From: Syntrophotaleaceae bacterium
GTDB taxonomy: Bacteria > Desulfobacterota > Desulfuromonadia > Desulfuromonadales > Syntrophotaleaceae
Assembly (NCBI GenBank): GCA_041390365.1
Contig: JAWKQB010000003.1
Location: 1,054,001-1,118,000 of the forward strand
Direction: 5' to 3'
DNA length: 64,000 nt
Under the pieces are notes generated by a model. It was not told the DNA's origin. It was given only the letters and a program-made list of their open reading frames with translations, and made no database searches. Positions 47,436-55,682 of the stretch are shown piece after piece. Each line of letters begins with the position of its first letter. The stretch's first letter is position 1. A program made the translations under genes and the position numbers.

Positions 47436-47504
47436 ATGAAAACTACCATGCGGATTACGGTTTCAATCATGGCACTCACTTGTCTTTTAGGGTTGCGCCG
47501 GTAA
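47436..47504 (+). pseudogene. Truncated leader ORF, likely 5' remnant of a secreted protein gene
   Basis: A 22-codon frame, MKTTMRITVSIMALTCLLG plus three residues, starts 9 nt after a strong GGAGG and looks like a signal peptide, then stops at TAA. Downstream sequence is the end of ribB on the other strand. It may be the stump of a gene lost by deletion, or a leader peptide. Confidence 0.4.
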
Positions 47505-47557
47505 GGAAGGATCATGCTTGGCCATCGGATGTTGAAAACACCGGGGGGAGAGCTGGC

Positions 47558-48211
47558 TCACGCCGACTTCTGCAGGGAGTTCTCGACGTACAATACCAGG
47601 TCCTCGATGGTGACCACTGTCAGGTAGTGCTTTTCGGCAAAGGCCACGATCTCCGGCAGACGAGCCATGGTGCCGTCCTCTTTGGTGAGTTCGCAGAGTA
47701 CGCCGGCGGGTTTGTGCCCGGCCAGACGCATCAGATCGACAGTGCCCTCGGTGTGTCCCCGCCGGGACAGAACGCCGCCGGGATGGGCCCGCAAGGGGAA
47801 GACGTGGCCCGGGCGGGCCAGGTCTTCGGGGCGGCAGTCGTCGGCAATGGCGGTGCGGATTGTTGTGACCCGGTCAGCCGCCGAGACCCCGGTGGTGACT
47901 CCCTGACGGGCTTCGATGGAGATTGTGAAGGCAGTGCGATTGGCGCTGGTGTTGTCGCCGACCATCTGCGGCAGGTCGAGCTGCCTGAGTTTATCTTCGG
48001 TCAGGCAGAGGCAGACGATGCCGCTGCATTCGCGGATCAGCATGGCCATCTGAGGCGCCGTTATGGTTTCCGCGGGAAAGATCAGATCACCTTCGTTCTC
48101 CCGGTTTGCATCGTCAACCAGCAAAATGCCGCGCCCCTGGCGCAGTCGTTCCACGGCCTTGTGTACGCGTTCGAGAGGGGTTCCAAAATGGTCGAGCAGT
48201 GAGCAGGGCAT
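47558..48211 (-). CDS. ribB: 3,4-dihydroxy-2-butanone 4-phosphate synthase
   Basis: RibB converts ribulose 5-phosphate to the four-carbon riboflavin precursor. The 217-aa stand-alone protein has the loop DDANRENEGDL, the motif LIRECSGIVCL and the substrate region HVFPLRAHPGGVLSRRGHTEGTVDL. There is no GTP cyclohydrolase II domain. AAGGAG lies upstream of ATG 48211, and an FMN riboswitch lies about 100 nt further upstream, so expression should fall as FMN rises. It is not in a rib operon here. Confidence 0.96.
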   Translation of the reverse strand: MPCSLLDHFGTPLERVHKAVERLRQGRGILLVDDANRENEGDLIFPAETITAPQMAMLIRECSGIVCLCLTEDKLRQLDLPQMVGDNTSANRTAFTISIEARQGVTTGVSAADRVTTIRTAIADDCRPEDLARPGHVFPLRAHPGGVLSRRGHTEGTVDLMRLAGHKPAGVLCELTKEDGTMARLPEIVAFAEKHYLTVVTIEDLVLYVENSLQKSA

Positions 48212-48310
48212 GAAGACACTCCTTGAAATGAAGATGGACAACCATCTCAAGGCGTGAAGGGGAGGTCGCTCGCGCGAGGGTTCGGGCAAAGGAGCCCAAA
48301 AAATTGCGAT

Positions 48311-48460
48311 TCTCTCCCGTCCGGACTGTAACCGTCGGCCCCGGATTCCAACCGGTGTCAGCTGACCCTGCCCATGGGACAGGCGCTCGCGGGCTTGTTT
48401 GCCTGACATTAGCCTGACAACATCACCGCCGGTGGGGACTTTCACCCCGCCCTGAGAATT
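48311..48460 (-). promoter_or_regulatory. FMN riboswitch (RFN element) upstream of ribB
   Basis: On the minus strand: CAGGGCGGGGTGAAAGTCCC, ACCGGCGGTGATG, TCAGGC, AGCCCGCGAGCGCC, GGTCAGCTGACACCGGTTGG and CCGACGGTTACAGTCCGGAC, all conserved RFN blocks in the right order. The expression platform to the ribB start has a GGGC/GCCC hairpin but no clear terminator, so control of translation initiation is possible. Confidence 0.95.
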
Positions 48461-48616
48461 CCTGAATACGATAGCCCCGATTCCTTCGGGAGTCAATGGT
48501 TTCCGCGATCTGTTCGGGTGCACTCTCTTAGGCGGCTGTTTCTCTCAACGGGGAAATTCCCCTATCGATGGATACCGTTCTGAAGAGCCATATCCCCACG
48601 GAAAAGGAGGAGACGC

Positions 48617-49087
48617 ATGAAAAAGGATGAAAAACTGCAGAATGCCGCACGCAGGAGACTTCTGATCCAAACTCCCTTCGCATTTCTGGGACTGATTGCC
48701 TGTCTGCAGGGCAGAGCTCGGGGCTCCATGCTGCAAACCGGGAATTATCGGCGGAAAATCGATGCTGATGCCTGTTTCGGATGCGGCGCCTGCGCGGACG
48801 TCTGTCCGACGAATGCCATTCAAAGCAGTAACGGGATTTACTCCATCAACCCCAACCTCTGTATCGGTTGCGGCGCCTGCGATCCGGAATGCCCGGTGGA
48901 GGCGATCGAGCAGGGAACCCTGATTGTCGTTCCTTCGGTCGACGACGAATGCGTCGGATGCGGCGCCTGTGCGGCCGTTTGTCCCACCGGAGCTATAAAT
49001 GTTGGTACGAAGGCGGTCATCACGCCCTCGCTCTGCTCCGGCTGTCGCGACTGCGTTCCGGTCTGCCCTGTCGCCTGCATCAGTTAG
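48617..49087 (+). CDS. Four-cluster [4Fe-4S] ferredoxin with Tat-like leader
   Basis: A 156-aa protein with four CxxCxxCxxxCP motifs (CFGCGACADVCP, CIGCGACDPECP, CVGCGACAAVCP, CSGCRDCVPVCP), enough for four [4Fe-4S] clusters. The N-terminus ARRRLLIQTPFAFLGLIACL resembles a twin-arginine signal, so it may be exported or membrane-attached as a periplasmic electron carrier. GGAGGAG precedes the ATG. No partner oxidoreductase is adjacent, so its redox partners are unknown. Confidence 0.85.
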   Translation: MKKDEKLQNAARRRLLIQTPFAFLGLIACLQGRARGSMLQTGNYRRKIDADACFGCGACADVCPTNAIQSSNGIYSINPNLCIGCGACDPECPVEAIEQGTLIVVPSVDDECVGCGACAAVCPTGAINVGTKAVITPSLCSGCRDCVPVCPVACIS

Positions 49088-49205
49088 GAGCGGTCGAGGT
49101 TTTCAGGGTTTGGACACTCCCGAGGGGCAGGCCGGCACTCTCTTCGGCAACATATCTGCCCTTCATGATTCGCTCGCAGCCGATGAGGCTCAAGGTAATT
49201 GTGCG

Positions 49206-49673
49206 ATGGTCCTTATCACTCCCGCCGAACCGAATGATGCCGAAGTCATTCTGGCTTTGCAGAAACGCGCCTACCAGTCCGAGGCCCGGTTGTACAACGA
49301 CTGGAATATTCCACCTCTTACCCAAACACTCCCCGCGCTGAGAGATGAAATAGAAACGGCGATCGTGCTGAAGGCCGTAAAAGGCAGGACCATTGTTGGT
49401 TCTGTTCGGGCAAGTGTGACCGAAAGGGTCTGTTCCATCGGTCGGCTCATCGTGGAGCCGGAGTTTCAGGGGCAGGGGATCGGAACCATGCTGCTCAAGG
49501 CTATCGAGGGAGCCGTACCCAAAGTCAACCGTTTCGAACTTTTCACCGGCAGCAGGAGCGAAAGGAATATCCGTCTGTACCTTCGCCACGGCTACCAGAT
49601 CACAAGGCATGAGCGGCTTTCGATGCAGGTCACGTTGGTTTACATGAGCAAGTGCGCCCATAGTCGTCGGTGA
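49206..49673 (+). CDS. GNAT family N-acetyltransferase
   Basis: A 155-aa GCN5-related acetyltransferase. It shows the acetyl-CoA binding motif A (IGRLIVEPEFQGQGIGTMLL, with QGxGxG/A) and motif B (NIRLYLRHGYQI). The acceptor substrate cannot be deduced. ATG 49206 gives the family-typical start ITPAEPNDAEVILAL; open reading continues upstream into the ferredoxin end in another frame. Confidence 0.85.
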   Translation: MVLITPAEPNDAEVILALQKRAYQSEARLYNDWNIPPLTQTLPALRDEIETAIVLKAVKGRTIVGSVRASVTERVCSIGRLIVEPEFQGQGIGTMLLKAIEGAVPKVNRFELFTGSRSERNIRLYLRHGYQITRHERLSMQVTLVYMSKCAHSRR

Positions 49674-49708
49674 AGATAAGGAGAGTCAGGTCTGCCCTAG
49701 ACCTAACT

Positions 49709-49863
49709 GAGATCGTCAGCTTTGCGATCTGGTACTCGTACTTCAAATCAACTTACGCCATATGGAATCGGTTACGCCCATGTTGGAAACGGATGGCCGC
49801 TGGCGGGTCTCCGGCTACTACATCCGCTCGCTCCCCCTTGAAGATCCAATTGAAGTCTCTTGA
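49709..49863 (+). pseudogene. Deletion remnant of a DUF2569/DUF4019 gene
   Basis: The segment encodes IVSFAIWYSYF (compare VISFAIWYSYF in the gene at 46170-47411), then in another frame VTPMLETDGRWRVSGYYIR (compare VTPMLEKNGRWRVSGYYIR). About 400 bp between these parts are missing. A 33-codon frame (49762-49863) spans the second part. It is the ruin of a second copy 2.4 kb from the intact gene. Confidence 0.8.
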
Positions 49864-49998
49864 TTAAAATGGCTGAAAATGCTATGAGTAGAGCGGTCAT
49901 GCCCGCATGTTCCTGCAATCGATAACGATGTTGCAAAACGCACATTATCCAAGTGTTCGTCTTTCCATCCTGGCCAGAGCCAGAGGGTAGGTTTTCCG

Positions 49999-51021
49999 GT
50001 GAAGGTCCTGTTTCTGGTCCCCCGGTTGGACAAAGCCAGTACACGCTACAGGGTATTGCAGTACCTGCCGTTTCTGGAGCAGGCGGGGATTGTCTGCGCG
50101 GTCCGGCCGCTGTCCGGAAAAACCGTTGGTTGGATCAGCCTGGGGGCCGAAATCTCCCGGGCTGATGTCGTTTTTGTCCAGAAAAAGCTGCTCAACGGCC
50201 CGGTCTGGCATTTCATCAGCGCCCTGTCCAGACGCCTGATTTTCGATTTTGACGACGCGATCATGCTGAAGGAATCGGAAACGGATTTCAGTTCCCGATG
50301 TCGGCAGTTCCGCCGTTTTGCAGGCACTGTGCGACGTGTCGATCTGGTGGTCTGCGGAAACCGCTACCTTGCGGAAAATACTGCTGCTCTGAACGGCAAT
50401 CTGCAGATTCTGCCGACGGTGATTGATGAACAGCGCTACCGGCCGAGGCAGTGCAAGCCGGTCCGAAACGAGAAGGGCAATCTCGTTATCGGTTGGATGG
50501 GCAGTCGCACAAATCTACCCTATCTTCAGGAGATCGTCCCCCAGCTGCAAGCAGCCTGCCAGGCTGTTCCCGGAACCCGCTTCAAGATTGTCTCGGATGC
50601 TTTCCTCGATTTCAAAGATGTGGAGGTGATCAAAAAGCCCTGGCGTTCCGAGGAGGAAATCAGCGATCTGGAATCTTTCGACATCGGCATCATGCCCCTG
50701 CCCGATACCCCCTGGTGTCGTGGGAAATGCGGTTTCAAGCTGATCCAGTACATGGCTGTCGGAACCCCGGTGGTCTGCTCTCCGGTGGGAGTCAATGCCG
50801 AAATCGTCACCGATGGGCGAGAAGGTTTTTGGGCCCGCAGACCCGAGGAATGGGTGGAGCGTCTGGTTCGCCTGTTAAAGGACAGGGACCTGCGCCAAAC
50901 AATGGGGAACCTCGGCCGTGAGACCATCGTCCGCCGGTTCTCTCTGCAAGCCAACGCCGATCGACTGATCGAACTGCTGCGAAATCTGGCGGCCGAACCT
51001 GAGGAAAGGGTCTCTCAATGA
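49999..51021 (+). CDS. GT4-like glycosyltransferase
   Basis: A 340-aa GT-B fold protein with an N-terminal part (MKVLFLVPRLDKASTRYRVLQYL) and a C-terminal nucleotide-sugar half: IGWMGSRTNLPYL, then CGFKLIQYMAVGTPVVCSPVGVNAEIV and RRFSLQANADRL, as in family GT4 and its relatives. It starts with GTG. It overlaps the next gene by 4 bp and begins a four-gene glycan operon. The donor and acceptor sugars are unknown. Confidence 0.82.
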   Translation: MKVLFLVPRLDKASTRYRVLQYLPFLEQAGIVCAVRPLSGKTVGWISLGAEISRADVVFVQKKLLNGPVWHFISALSRRLIFDFDDAIMLKESETDFSSRCRQFRRFAGTVRRVDLVVCGNRYLAENTAALNGNLQILPTVIDEQRYRPRQCKPVRNEKGNLVIGWMGSRTNLPYLQEIVPQLQAACQAVPGTRFKIVSDAFLDFKDVEVIKKPWRSEEEISDLESFDIGIMPLPDTPWCRGKCGFKLIQYMAVGTPVVCSPVGVNAEIVTDGREGFWARRPEEWVERLVRLLKDRDLRQTMGNLGRETIVRRFSLQANADRLIELLRNLAAEPEERVSQ

Positions 51022-51770
51022 AACCGGGGGTTGCGGTGGTGATCAGCGCCTGGGAGGGACATCCAGCGCTGGTGTTGCGTCGTCTGGTCAATTCCATGAA
51101 GCGTTTCGCGCCTGGAGTCCCGTTCGATCCGGTGCTGTCGATCAATGGAGAAGGCTACGATCTGCCGGAAGATCTGGCGGCCGTTTTCCGCCATGTTTTC
51201 CGCCGGGAAAACACCGGATATAACCTCGGCGCCTGGGATCATGCCTGGCGGCATCTGGCCGGATATGATTACTACCTGTTTTTGCAGGATGAATGTTTCA
51301 TCCGCCGTGGAAACTGGGTCCGCCTGTTTTTACAGCGATTTGCCGGTGACCGTGACTGCGGGCTGATTGGGGAAAATCTGAACCCCGGCTGGAACCATTC
51401 ATGGCAGGATCTGATTGAAAGCGAGTCCTTCAGCGAGAAAAAACGTCAACGGGCAATGCTCTATCGTCAACTGCTGCAACAATGGGGAATTCCTGCCGGT
51501 CAAACCGCAGCCCATCTGACTTCTGTAGTGCAGTTTACCGCCCGCCGGATTCTTGAAGAGGTAGACGGTTATCCGATCCGGAATGAACATGGAGAGGCCG
51601 TCGCCGCCGAAATCGGCTTTTCCCGCAAGATTGCCGCGGCCGGCTATTCCCTGCATCAACTCGGCAGGTGGCGCCATCAGACAATAGGCCATCCGCAGTG
51701 GCCGACGGAAGCCCTGTGGCGGAAGTTCCGGGAATCTTTGCGGCCAACGGCCCACAGGGGGAGGTCATGA
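51018..51770 (+). CDS. GT-A fold glycosyltransferase-like protein
   Basis: A 250-aa protein resembling short GT-A transferases: VAVVISAWEGHPALVLRRLVNS at the start, NTGYNLGAWDHAWR as the N-G-N-x-G-A motif, and YYLFLQDECFIRRG in the position of the DXD region, with the D-x-D changed to QDE. A tryptophan-rich tail ends GRWRHQTIGHPQWP. Family membership is not certain. It overlaps both neighbours by 4 bp (ATGA), evidence for an operon. Confidence 0.62.
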   Translation: MKPGVAVVISAWEGHPALVLRRLVNSMKRFAPGVPFDPVLSINGEGYDLPEDLAAVFRHVFRRENTGYNLGAWDHAWRHLAGYDYYLFLQDECFIRRGNWVRLFLQRFAGDRDCGLIGENLNPGWNHSWQDLIESESFSEKKRQRAMLYRQLLQQWGIPAGQTAAHLTSVVQFTARRILEEVDGYPIRNEHGEAVAAEIGFSRKIAAAGYSLHQLGRWRHQTIGHPQWPTEALWRKFRESLRPTAHRGRS

Positions 51771-52741
51771 CGGTTTCACCTCCCCGTGTCAGCATCTGTA
51801 TTCCGACGTATAATAGCGCCGCCTTCCTGGAGGAAGCTTTGGAGTCGGTATGGGCCCAGGACTTTCGGGATTATGAAGTGGTCATGGTCGATGACGGATC
51901 GAGCGACGATACAGTGCGGATTTCCGCCGCCTTTGCCGCCCGGGACCCCCGCATACGCTGTTTCGTCAATCCCTACAACCTGGGCATCTCAACCAATTGC
52001 AACCGCTGCATGGAACTGGCCCGGGGAAGCTATATCAAATTTCTGTTCGCTGACGACGTCCTGCTCGCCCCCGATGCCCTGGCCCGGATGGCGGCTGCGC
52101 TGGACGCTCATCCCGGTGTGGCGCTGGTGGCCTGCGCGCGCCGCATTATCGACGGCCAGTCACGGCTGCTGCAGGAGATAGTGTCCTATGCGGATGGTTT
52201 GCACTGTCCGGGTAGTGAGGTGGCCAGACACTGCCTGATCGATGTTGTCAACCGCATTGGAGAGCCGACGGCCGTCCTCTTCCGCCGCCGGGTCGGACGC
52301 CCGGGGTTCGATCCGGACTATTGCCAGCTGCTCGATTTCGAGATGTGGCTCCGCCTGCTTGAAGAGGGGGATTTTTTCTACCTGGGTGTGCCACTGGTCG
52401 GATTTCGTCTGCATGACGGTCAGGCAACCCAGAACAATCGCCGATCCCTGGCCCATCTGGCTGATCATCGTCGTCTGTTACAAAAATACCCGGGCAAAAA
52501 GGGGCTTGGACCGGGTAGGCTGGGGCGGTTGCTGGCAAGGCTGCAGCAGTGCGAGAAGATCTGGAGGCTGCATGCGCGGAAAAAAGTCCTGACCCGCCAT
52601 GAGGCTAAAGAGGAGATCGCTCACATCATGGCGCCCGGCCGTTTTTTCCTGCTCCGTCCCCTGTATCGACTGATCCTGCGGAATTTCGTTCATCCTCTGT
52701 ATATTCGATGCCTTGCTCCCAAAGGGGGAAGGGGCGGGTGA
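51767..52741 (+). CDS. Family 2 glycosyltransferase
   Basis: A 324-aa GT2 protein with the canonical start SICIPTYNSAAFLEEALESV, VDDGSSDDT and YIKFLFADDVLLAPDAL (DXD-like ADD). Residue pattern DYCQLLDFEMWLRLL corresponds to the acceptor-side ED motif region. The C-terminal 100 residues are basic and may contact a membrane. GGGGGAGG lies upstream of the ATG. It overlaps the previous gene by 4 bp. Confidence 0.87.
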   Translation: MTVSPPRVSICIPTYNSAAFLEEALESVWAQDFRDYEVVMVDDGSSDDTVRISAAFAARDPRIRCFVNPYNLGISTNCNRCMELARGSYIKFLFADDVLLAPDALARMAAALDAHPGVALVACARRIIDGQSRLLQEIVSYADGLHCPGSEVARHCLIDVVNRIGEPTAVLFRRRVGRPGFDPDYCQLLDFEMWLRLLEEGDFFYLGVPLVGFRLHDGQATQNNRRSLAHLADHRRLLQKYPGKKGLGPGRLGRLLARLQQCEKIWRLHARKKVLTRHEAKEEIAHIMAPGRFFLLRPLYRLILRNFVHPLYIRCLAPKGGRGG

Positions 52742-52774
52742 TCAGTCGTTCTTTTTCTGGAGGGAACAAAGACT

Positions 52775-54625
52775 ATGTTCAGCATTGTCATGCCGGTATG
52801 GAACCGCGCCGGTGAGGTCGGGGCAGCCATCGACAGTGTCCTGAGCCAGACCTGGCAGGATTTCGAACTGATTGTGGTGGATGACGGGTCTACCGACGGT
52901 ACTTCTTCCGTCGTGCAGGCTCGGCAGGATCCCCGGATCCGTTTTTTCCAACGGCCCCATGAGGGGGTCTGCAAGGCGCGCAACTATGCTCTGTCAAGGG
53001 CAACCCGTCCCTTCATTGCCTATCTCGATTCGGACAACAGCTGGGATCCGGATTTTCTCGATTCCATGCGCCAGGCCCTGCTCGACAGCCCTGAAGGTCT
53101 GGCCACCGCTTATTGTCAGGCCCGATTTCTGAGGCGCGACAAAGAGTCGCACGAGCTGCGATTGCATTGCCATATCGGGAAGCCTTTCAGCTTTCGTGAG
53201 CTGTTGCGGCGAAACTATATCGACCTCAATTCCTTTGTGCATGCCCGGGAACTGACAAGCATCGCCGGGGGGTTTGACGACCAGCTGCTCCGGCTGAATG
53301 ACTGGGATCTCATTATCCGTCTCACGGCTCTGTCTCCGCCCGTTTTCGTTCCCAGGCCCATGGTGGACTACCGGGACCGGGTGGCGGTCAACACCATCAC
53401 CGGCAATCAGAAACTCGCGCCGGCGATGCGGTACATCCAAAAAAAATACAAGGGGAGCAGCGGTCCTTTCGTCTACGTCCACGACACCGTCCCCCAGGTC
53501 TGGAACGATTTGAGTGACAGCAAGCACCGCAACTTCTGGCTGCATCTGAACCGTAAAAAATTTCAGATACCGGAAGACCGCCACGCCCTGGCCTATCCTT
53601 TCATGCTGCAGATCGAGCCGACCAATGCCTGCAATCTCGGCTGCCCCCTGTGCCCGGTCGGCCGCAATGAACTGGGACGCGCGACGGAACACATGTCTCT
53701 GGAAACCTTTCAGGGAATCGTGGACGATATGGCGGACTATCTGCAGTTCCTGCTGCTGTGGGATTGGGGAGAACCGTTCATGAATCCGCAACTGCCGGAC
53801 ATGGTGGCCTATGCGACGTCTCGCGATATCCGCACCATGACCAGCACCAACGCTCATTTTCTTGAAAATGACGAGTACCTCCGGCGCCTCTTCTCAGCGG
53901 GCCTGTCGACCCTGATCGTGGCGGTCGATTCCCTGCATGACGAAAGCTATCGGACCTATCGCCAGAAGGGATCTTTGTCGCGGGCAATAAAGGGGCTGGA
54001 AAAGGCCGTAACTCTGAAGCGTGAAATGAATGCTTCCACCCTCATCAATCTGCGCATGGTTGTAATGAAACAGAACCAGCACGAGGTTGTTTCTCTGCGT
54101 CGTCTGGCACGCAAGGTCGGGGTGGACTGGTTCAACGTCAAAACCCTCAATCCCAGTTGCGGCACGACGGACATGGATATGACTCTTGTTCCCGATGATG
54201 CCCGCTACCAGCGCTTCGCCTACGACAAAGACGGGCAGCGGATTCGCCAGGAAGTTCCCTGTGATCGCCCTTTTCTGATGGCCAATATTTTCTCCAATGG
54301 CGACGTGGTTCCCTGCTGCTACGATTTCGACTCGAGCATGAAGATCGGCAACGTGAAGGAAAAGTCTTTCAGGGAAATCTGGAACGGGGAGGAGATGCGC
54401 GCCATGCGCTCACGCATCCTTGACGAGCGGGGCTCCCTGCCGAAGTGTGAGGCCTGCGGCATAAACTTCAAGCAGTCCCGCAGCGGATGGTTTCCGGAAG
54501 TACTGGATTTGACCGAAGAAAGGCTGGGGCGCTTTTTGTCGGATTCCTATGTTCCCCTGGCCTTCACCGGAAAACGGCAATTCAGTCCAAATGGGAAAAT
54601 TTGGCATCAATGGATGCCCTTTTAA
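52775..54625 (+). CDS. Glycosyltransferase 2-radical SAM/SPASM fusion protein
   Basis: A 616-aa protein with two enzyme parts. Residues 1-210 are GT2: SIVMPVWNRAGEVGAAIDSV, VVDDGSTDGT, DXD as LDSDNSW (85-91). Residues 275-480 are a radical SAM domain with CxxxCxxC at Cys286, Cys290 and Cys293 (NACNLGCPLC). Residues 495-565 are a SPASM domain with Cys496, Cys514-515, Cys558 and Cys561. SPASM proteins hold extra [4Fe-4S] clusters and modify peptides or sugars. The fusion suggests that a glycan is built and then oxidised, epimerised or dehydrated by one protein. It is last in the operon; substrate unknown. Confidence 0.88.
   Translation: MFSIVMPVWNRAGEVGAAIDSVLSQTWQDFELIVVDDGSTDGTSSVVQARQDPRIRFFQRPHEGVCKARNYALSRATRPFIAYLDSDNSWDPDFLDSMRQALLDSPEGLATAYCQARFLRRDKESHELRLHCHIGKPFSFRELLRRNYIDLNSFVHARELTSIAGGFDDQLLRLNDWDLIIRLTALSPPVFVPRPMVDYRDRVAVNTITGNQKLAPAMRYIQKKYKGSSGPFVYVHDTVPQVWNDLSDSKHRNFWLHLNRKKFQIPEDRHALAYPFMLQIEPTNACNLGCPLCPVGRNELGRATEHMSLETFQGIVDDMADYLQFLLLWDWGEPFMNPQLPDMVAYATSRDIRTMTSTNAHFLENDEYLRRLFSAGLSTLIVAVDSLHDESYRTYRQKGSLSRAIKGLEKAVTLKREMNASTLINLRMVVMKQNQHEVVSLRRLARKVGVDWFNVKTLNPSCGTTDMDMTLVPDDARYQRFAYDKDGQRIRQEVPCDRPFLMANIFSNGDVVPCCYDFDSSMKIGNVKEKSFREIWNGEEMRAMRSRILDERGSLPKCEACGINFKQSRSGWFPEVLDLTEERLGRFLSDSYVPLAFTGKRQFSPNGKIWHQWMPF
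54603..54624 (+). terminator. Weak hairpin at the end of the fusion gene
   Basis: GGCATC/GATGCC stem with a 4-nt loop and CTTTT, overlapping the stop codon. It could help end the glycosyltransferase transcript before the convergent srkA. Confidence 0.45.
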
Positions 54626-54651
54626 AGGGACTTCCCGGCTGGTTTTTCTGC

Positions 54652-55632
54652 TCAAACCTGCAGCGCCGGTTCCTGCAGGGCGGCGATCTGCTCGCGCAGT
54701 TCCAGGATGTGGTCTCCCCAGTAACGGGGAGTGTTGAACCAGGGAAAGCTGTTCGGAAAGGCGGGATCTTCCCAGCGCTGGGCGAGCCAGGCGGTAAAGT
54801 GCAGAATGCGAAGGCTTCGCAGCGCTTCGACGAGCTGCAGTTCCCGGAGATCGAAGTCGTTGAATTCCCCGTAACCTTCCAGGATTTCTCCAAGTTGGGC
54901 GGTTTTTGCCGCCCGGTCTCCTGACAGCATCATCCAGAGGTCCTGCACCGCGGGCGCCATGCGCGCATCATCGAAATCGACGAAATGAGGTCCCCCGTCC
55001 CGCCACAGAATATTGCCCCCGTGGCAGTCTCCGTGGGTGCGCAGATAGCGCACCGGTCCCGTTCGCGACAGGATCTCCTCGATTCCCTGCAGCAGGTCTC
55101 GGGTCAGACCATCGTAATGCTCTTTGTACTCGGGAGGCACGTACCGTTCGCTGACGAGTGCAGCTGGTTCGTAACCGAAGGTACGGATATCGAGCCGGGG
55201 CCGTCCCTCGAAATCCCTCAAGGCCCCGATGCGGTGGATGCGGCCCATGAGCCGACCAAGGATAAGCAGATTGCCGAGGTTGTCCAACTCGGGCGCGTGA
55301 CCGCCCCGTCGTGGATAGAGGGCGAAGCGGAAGCCGCGGAAATGAAACAGGCTTTGGCCTTCGGCATTCCGGCTGGGCGCTACAACCGGGAGTTCGTGCT
55401 CCGCCAGCTCGAAACAGAACCGATGCTCTTCCAGGATCTGCTCGTCGGTCCAGCGTCGGGGACGATAGAACTTCGCCACTAAAGGATTTTCTCCTTCGAT
55501 GCCGACCTGGTAGACCCGGTTTTCGTAACTGTTCAGGGCCAGGGTCCGGCAATCGCACAGGTAGCCCTGGCTTTCCACGGCATCCATGATGAAAGCGGGC
55601 GTCAGCTTCTGGAAAGGATGCGGGTCGGTCAT
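54652..55632 (-). CDS. srkA: Stress response kinase SrkA (YihE/RdoA)
   Basis: A 326-aa Ser/Thr protein kinase of the aminoglycoside phosphotransferase-like fold, active in stress survival with Cpx/MazEF in E. coli. It has NSYENRVYQVGIE, PLVAKFYRPRRWTDEQILEEH, the catalytic HGDCHGGNILW and metal-binding FVDFDDARMAPAVQDLWMML. Length and motifs match SrkA. AGGAG precedes ATG 55632. It may be co-transcribed with the S4 gene upstream, 50 bp away. Confidence 0.93.
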   Translation of the reverse strand: MTDPHPFQKLTPAFIMDAVESQGYLCDCRTLALNSYENRVYQVGIEGENPLVAKFYRPRRWTDEQILEEHRFCFELAEHELPVVAPSRNAEGQSLFHFRGFRFALYPRRGGHAPELDNLGNLLILGRLMGRIHRIGALRDFEGRPRLDIRTFGYEPAALVSERYVPPEYKEHYDGLTRDLLQGIEEILSRTGPVRYLRTHGDCHGGNILWRDGGPHFVDFDDARMAPAVQDLWMMLSGDRAAKTAQLGEILEGYGEFNDFDLRELQLVEALRSLRILHFTAWLAQRWEDPAFPNSFPWFNTPRYWGDHILELREQIAALQEPALQV

Positions 55633-55682
55633 CGAATTCTCCTGACAGGTTAATACCAGGCACTTTAGCAGAAACCGCGCGG

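Noticed and set aside
47417..48202. Plus-strand 261-aa open frame
   Set aside because: It is antisense to ribB. Only the 22-codon frame at its beginning has a good ribosome site, in a different reading register.
46170..49863. Accessory region as a mobile element or genomic island
   Set aside because: No integrase, transposase, attachment site or flanking direct repeat was seen; ribB with its riboswitch lies inside it.
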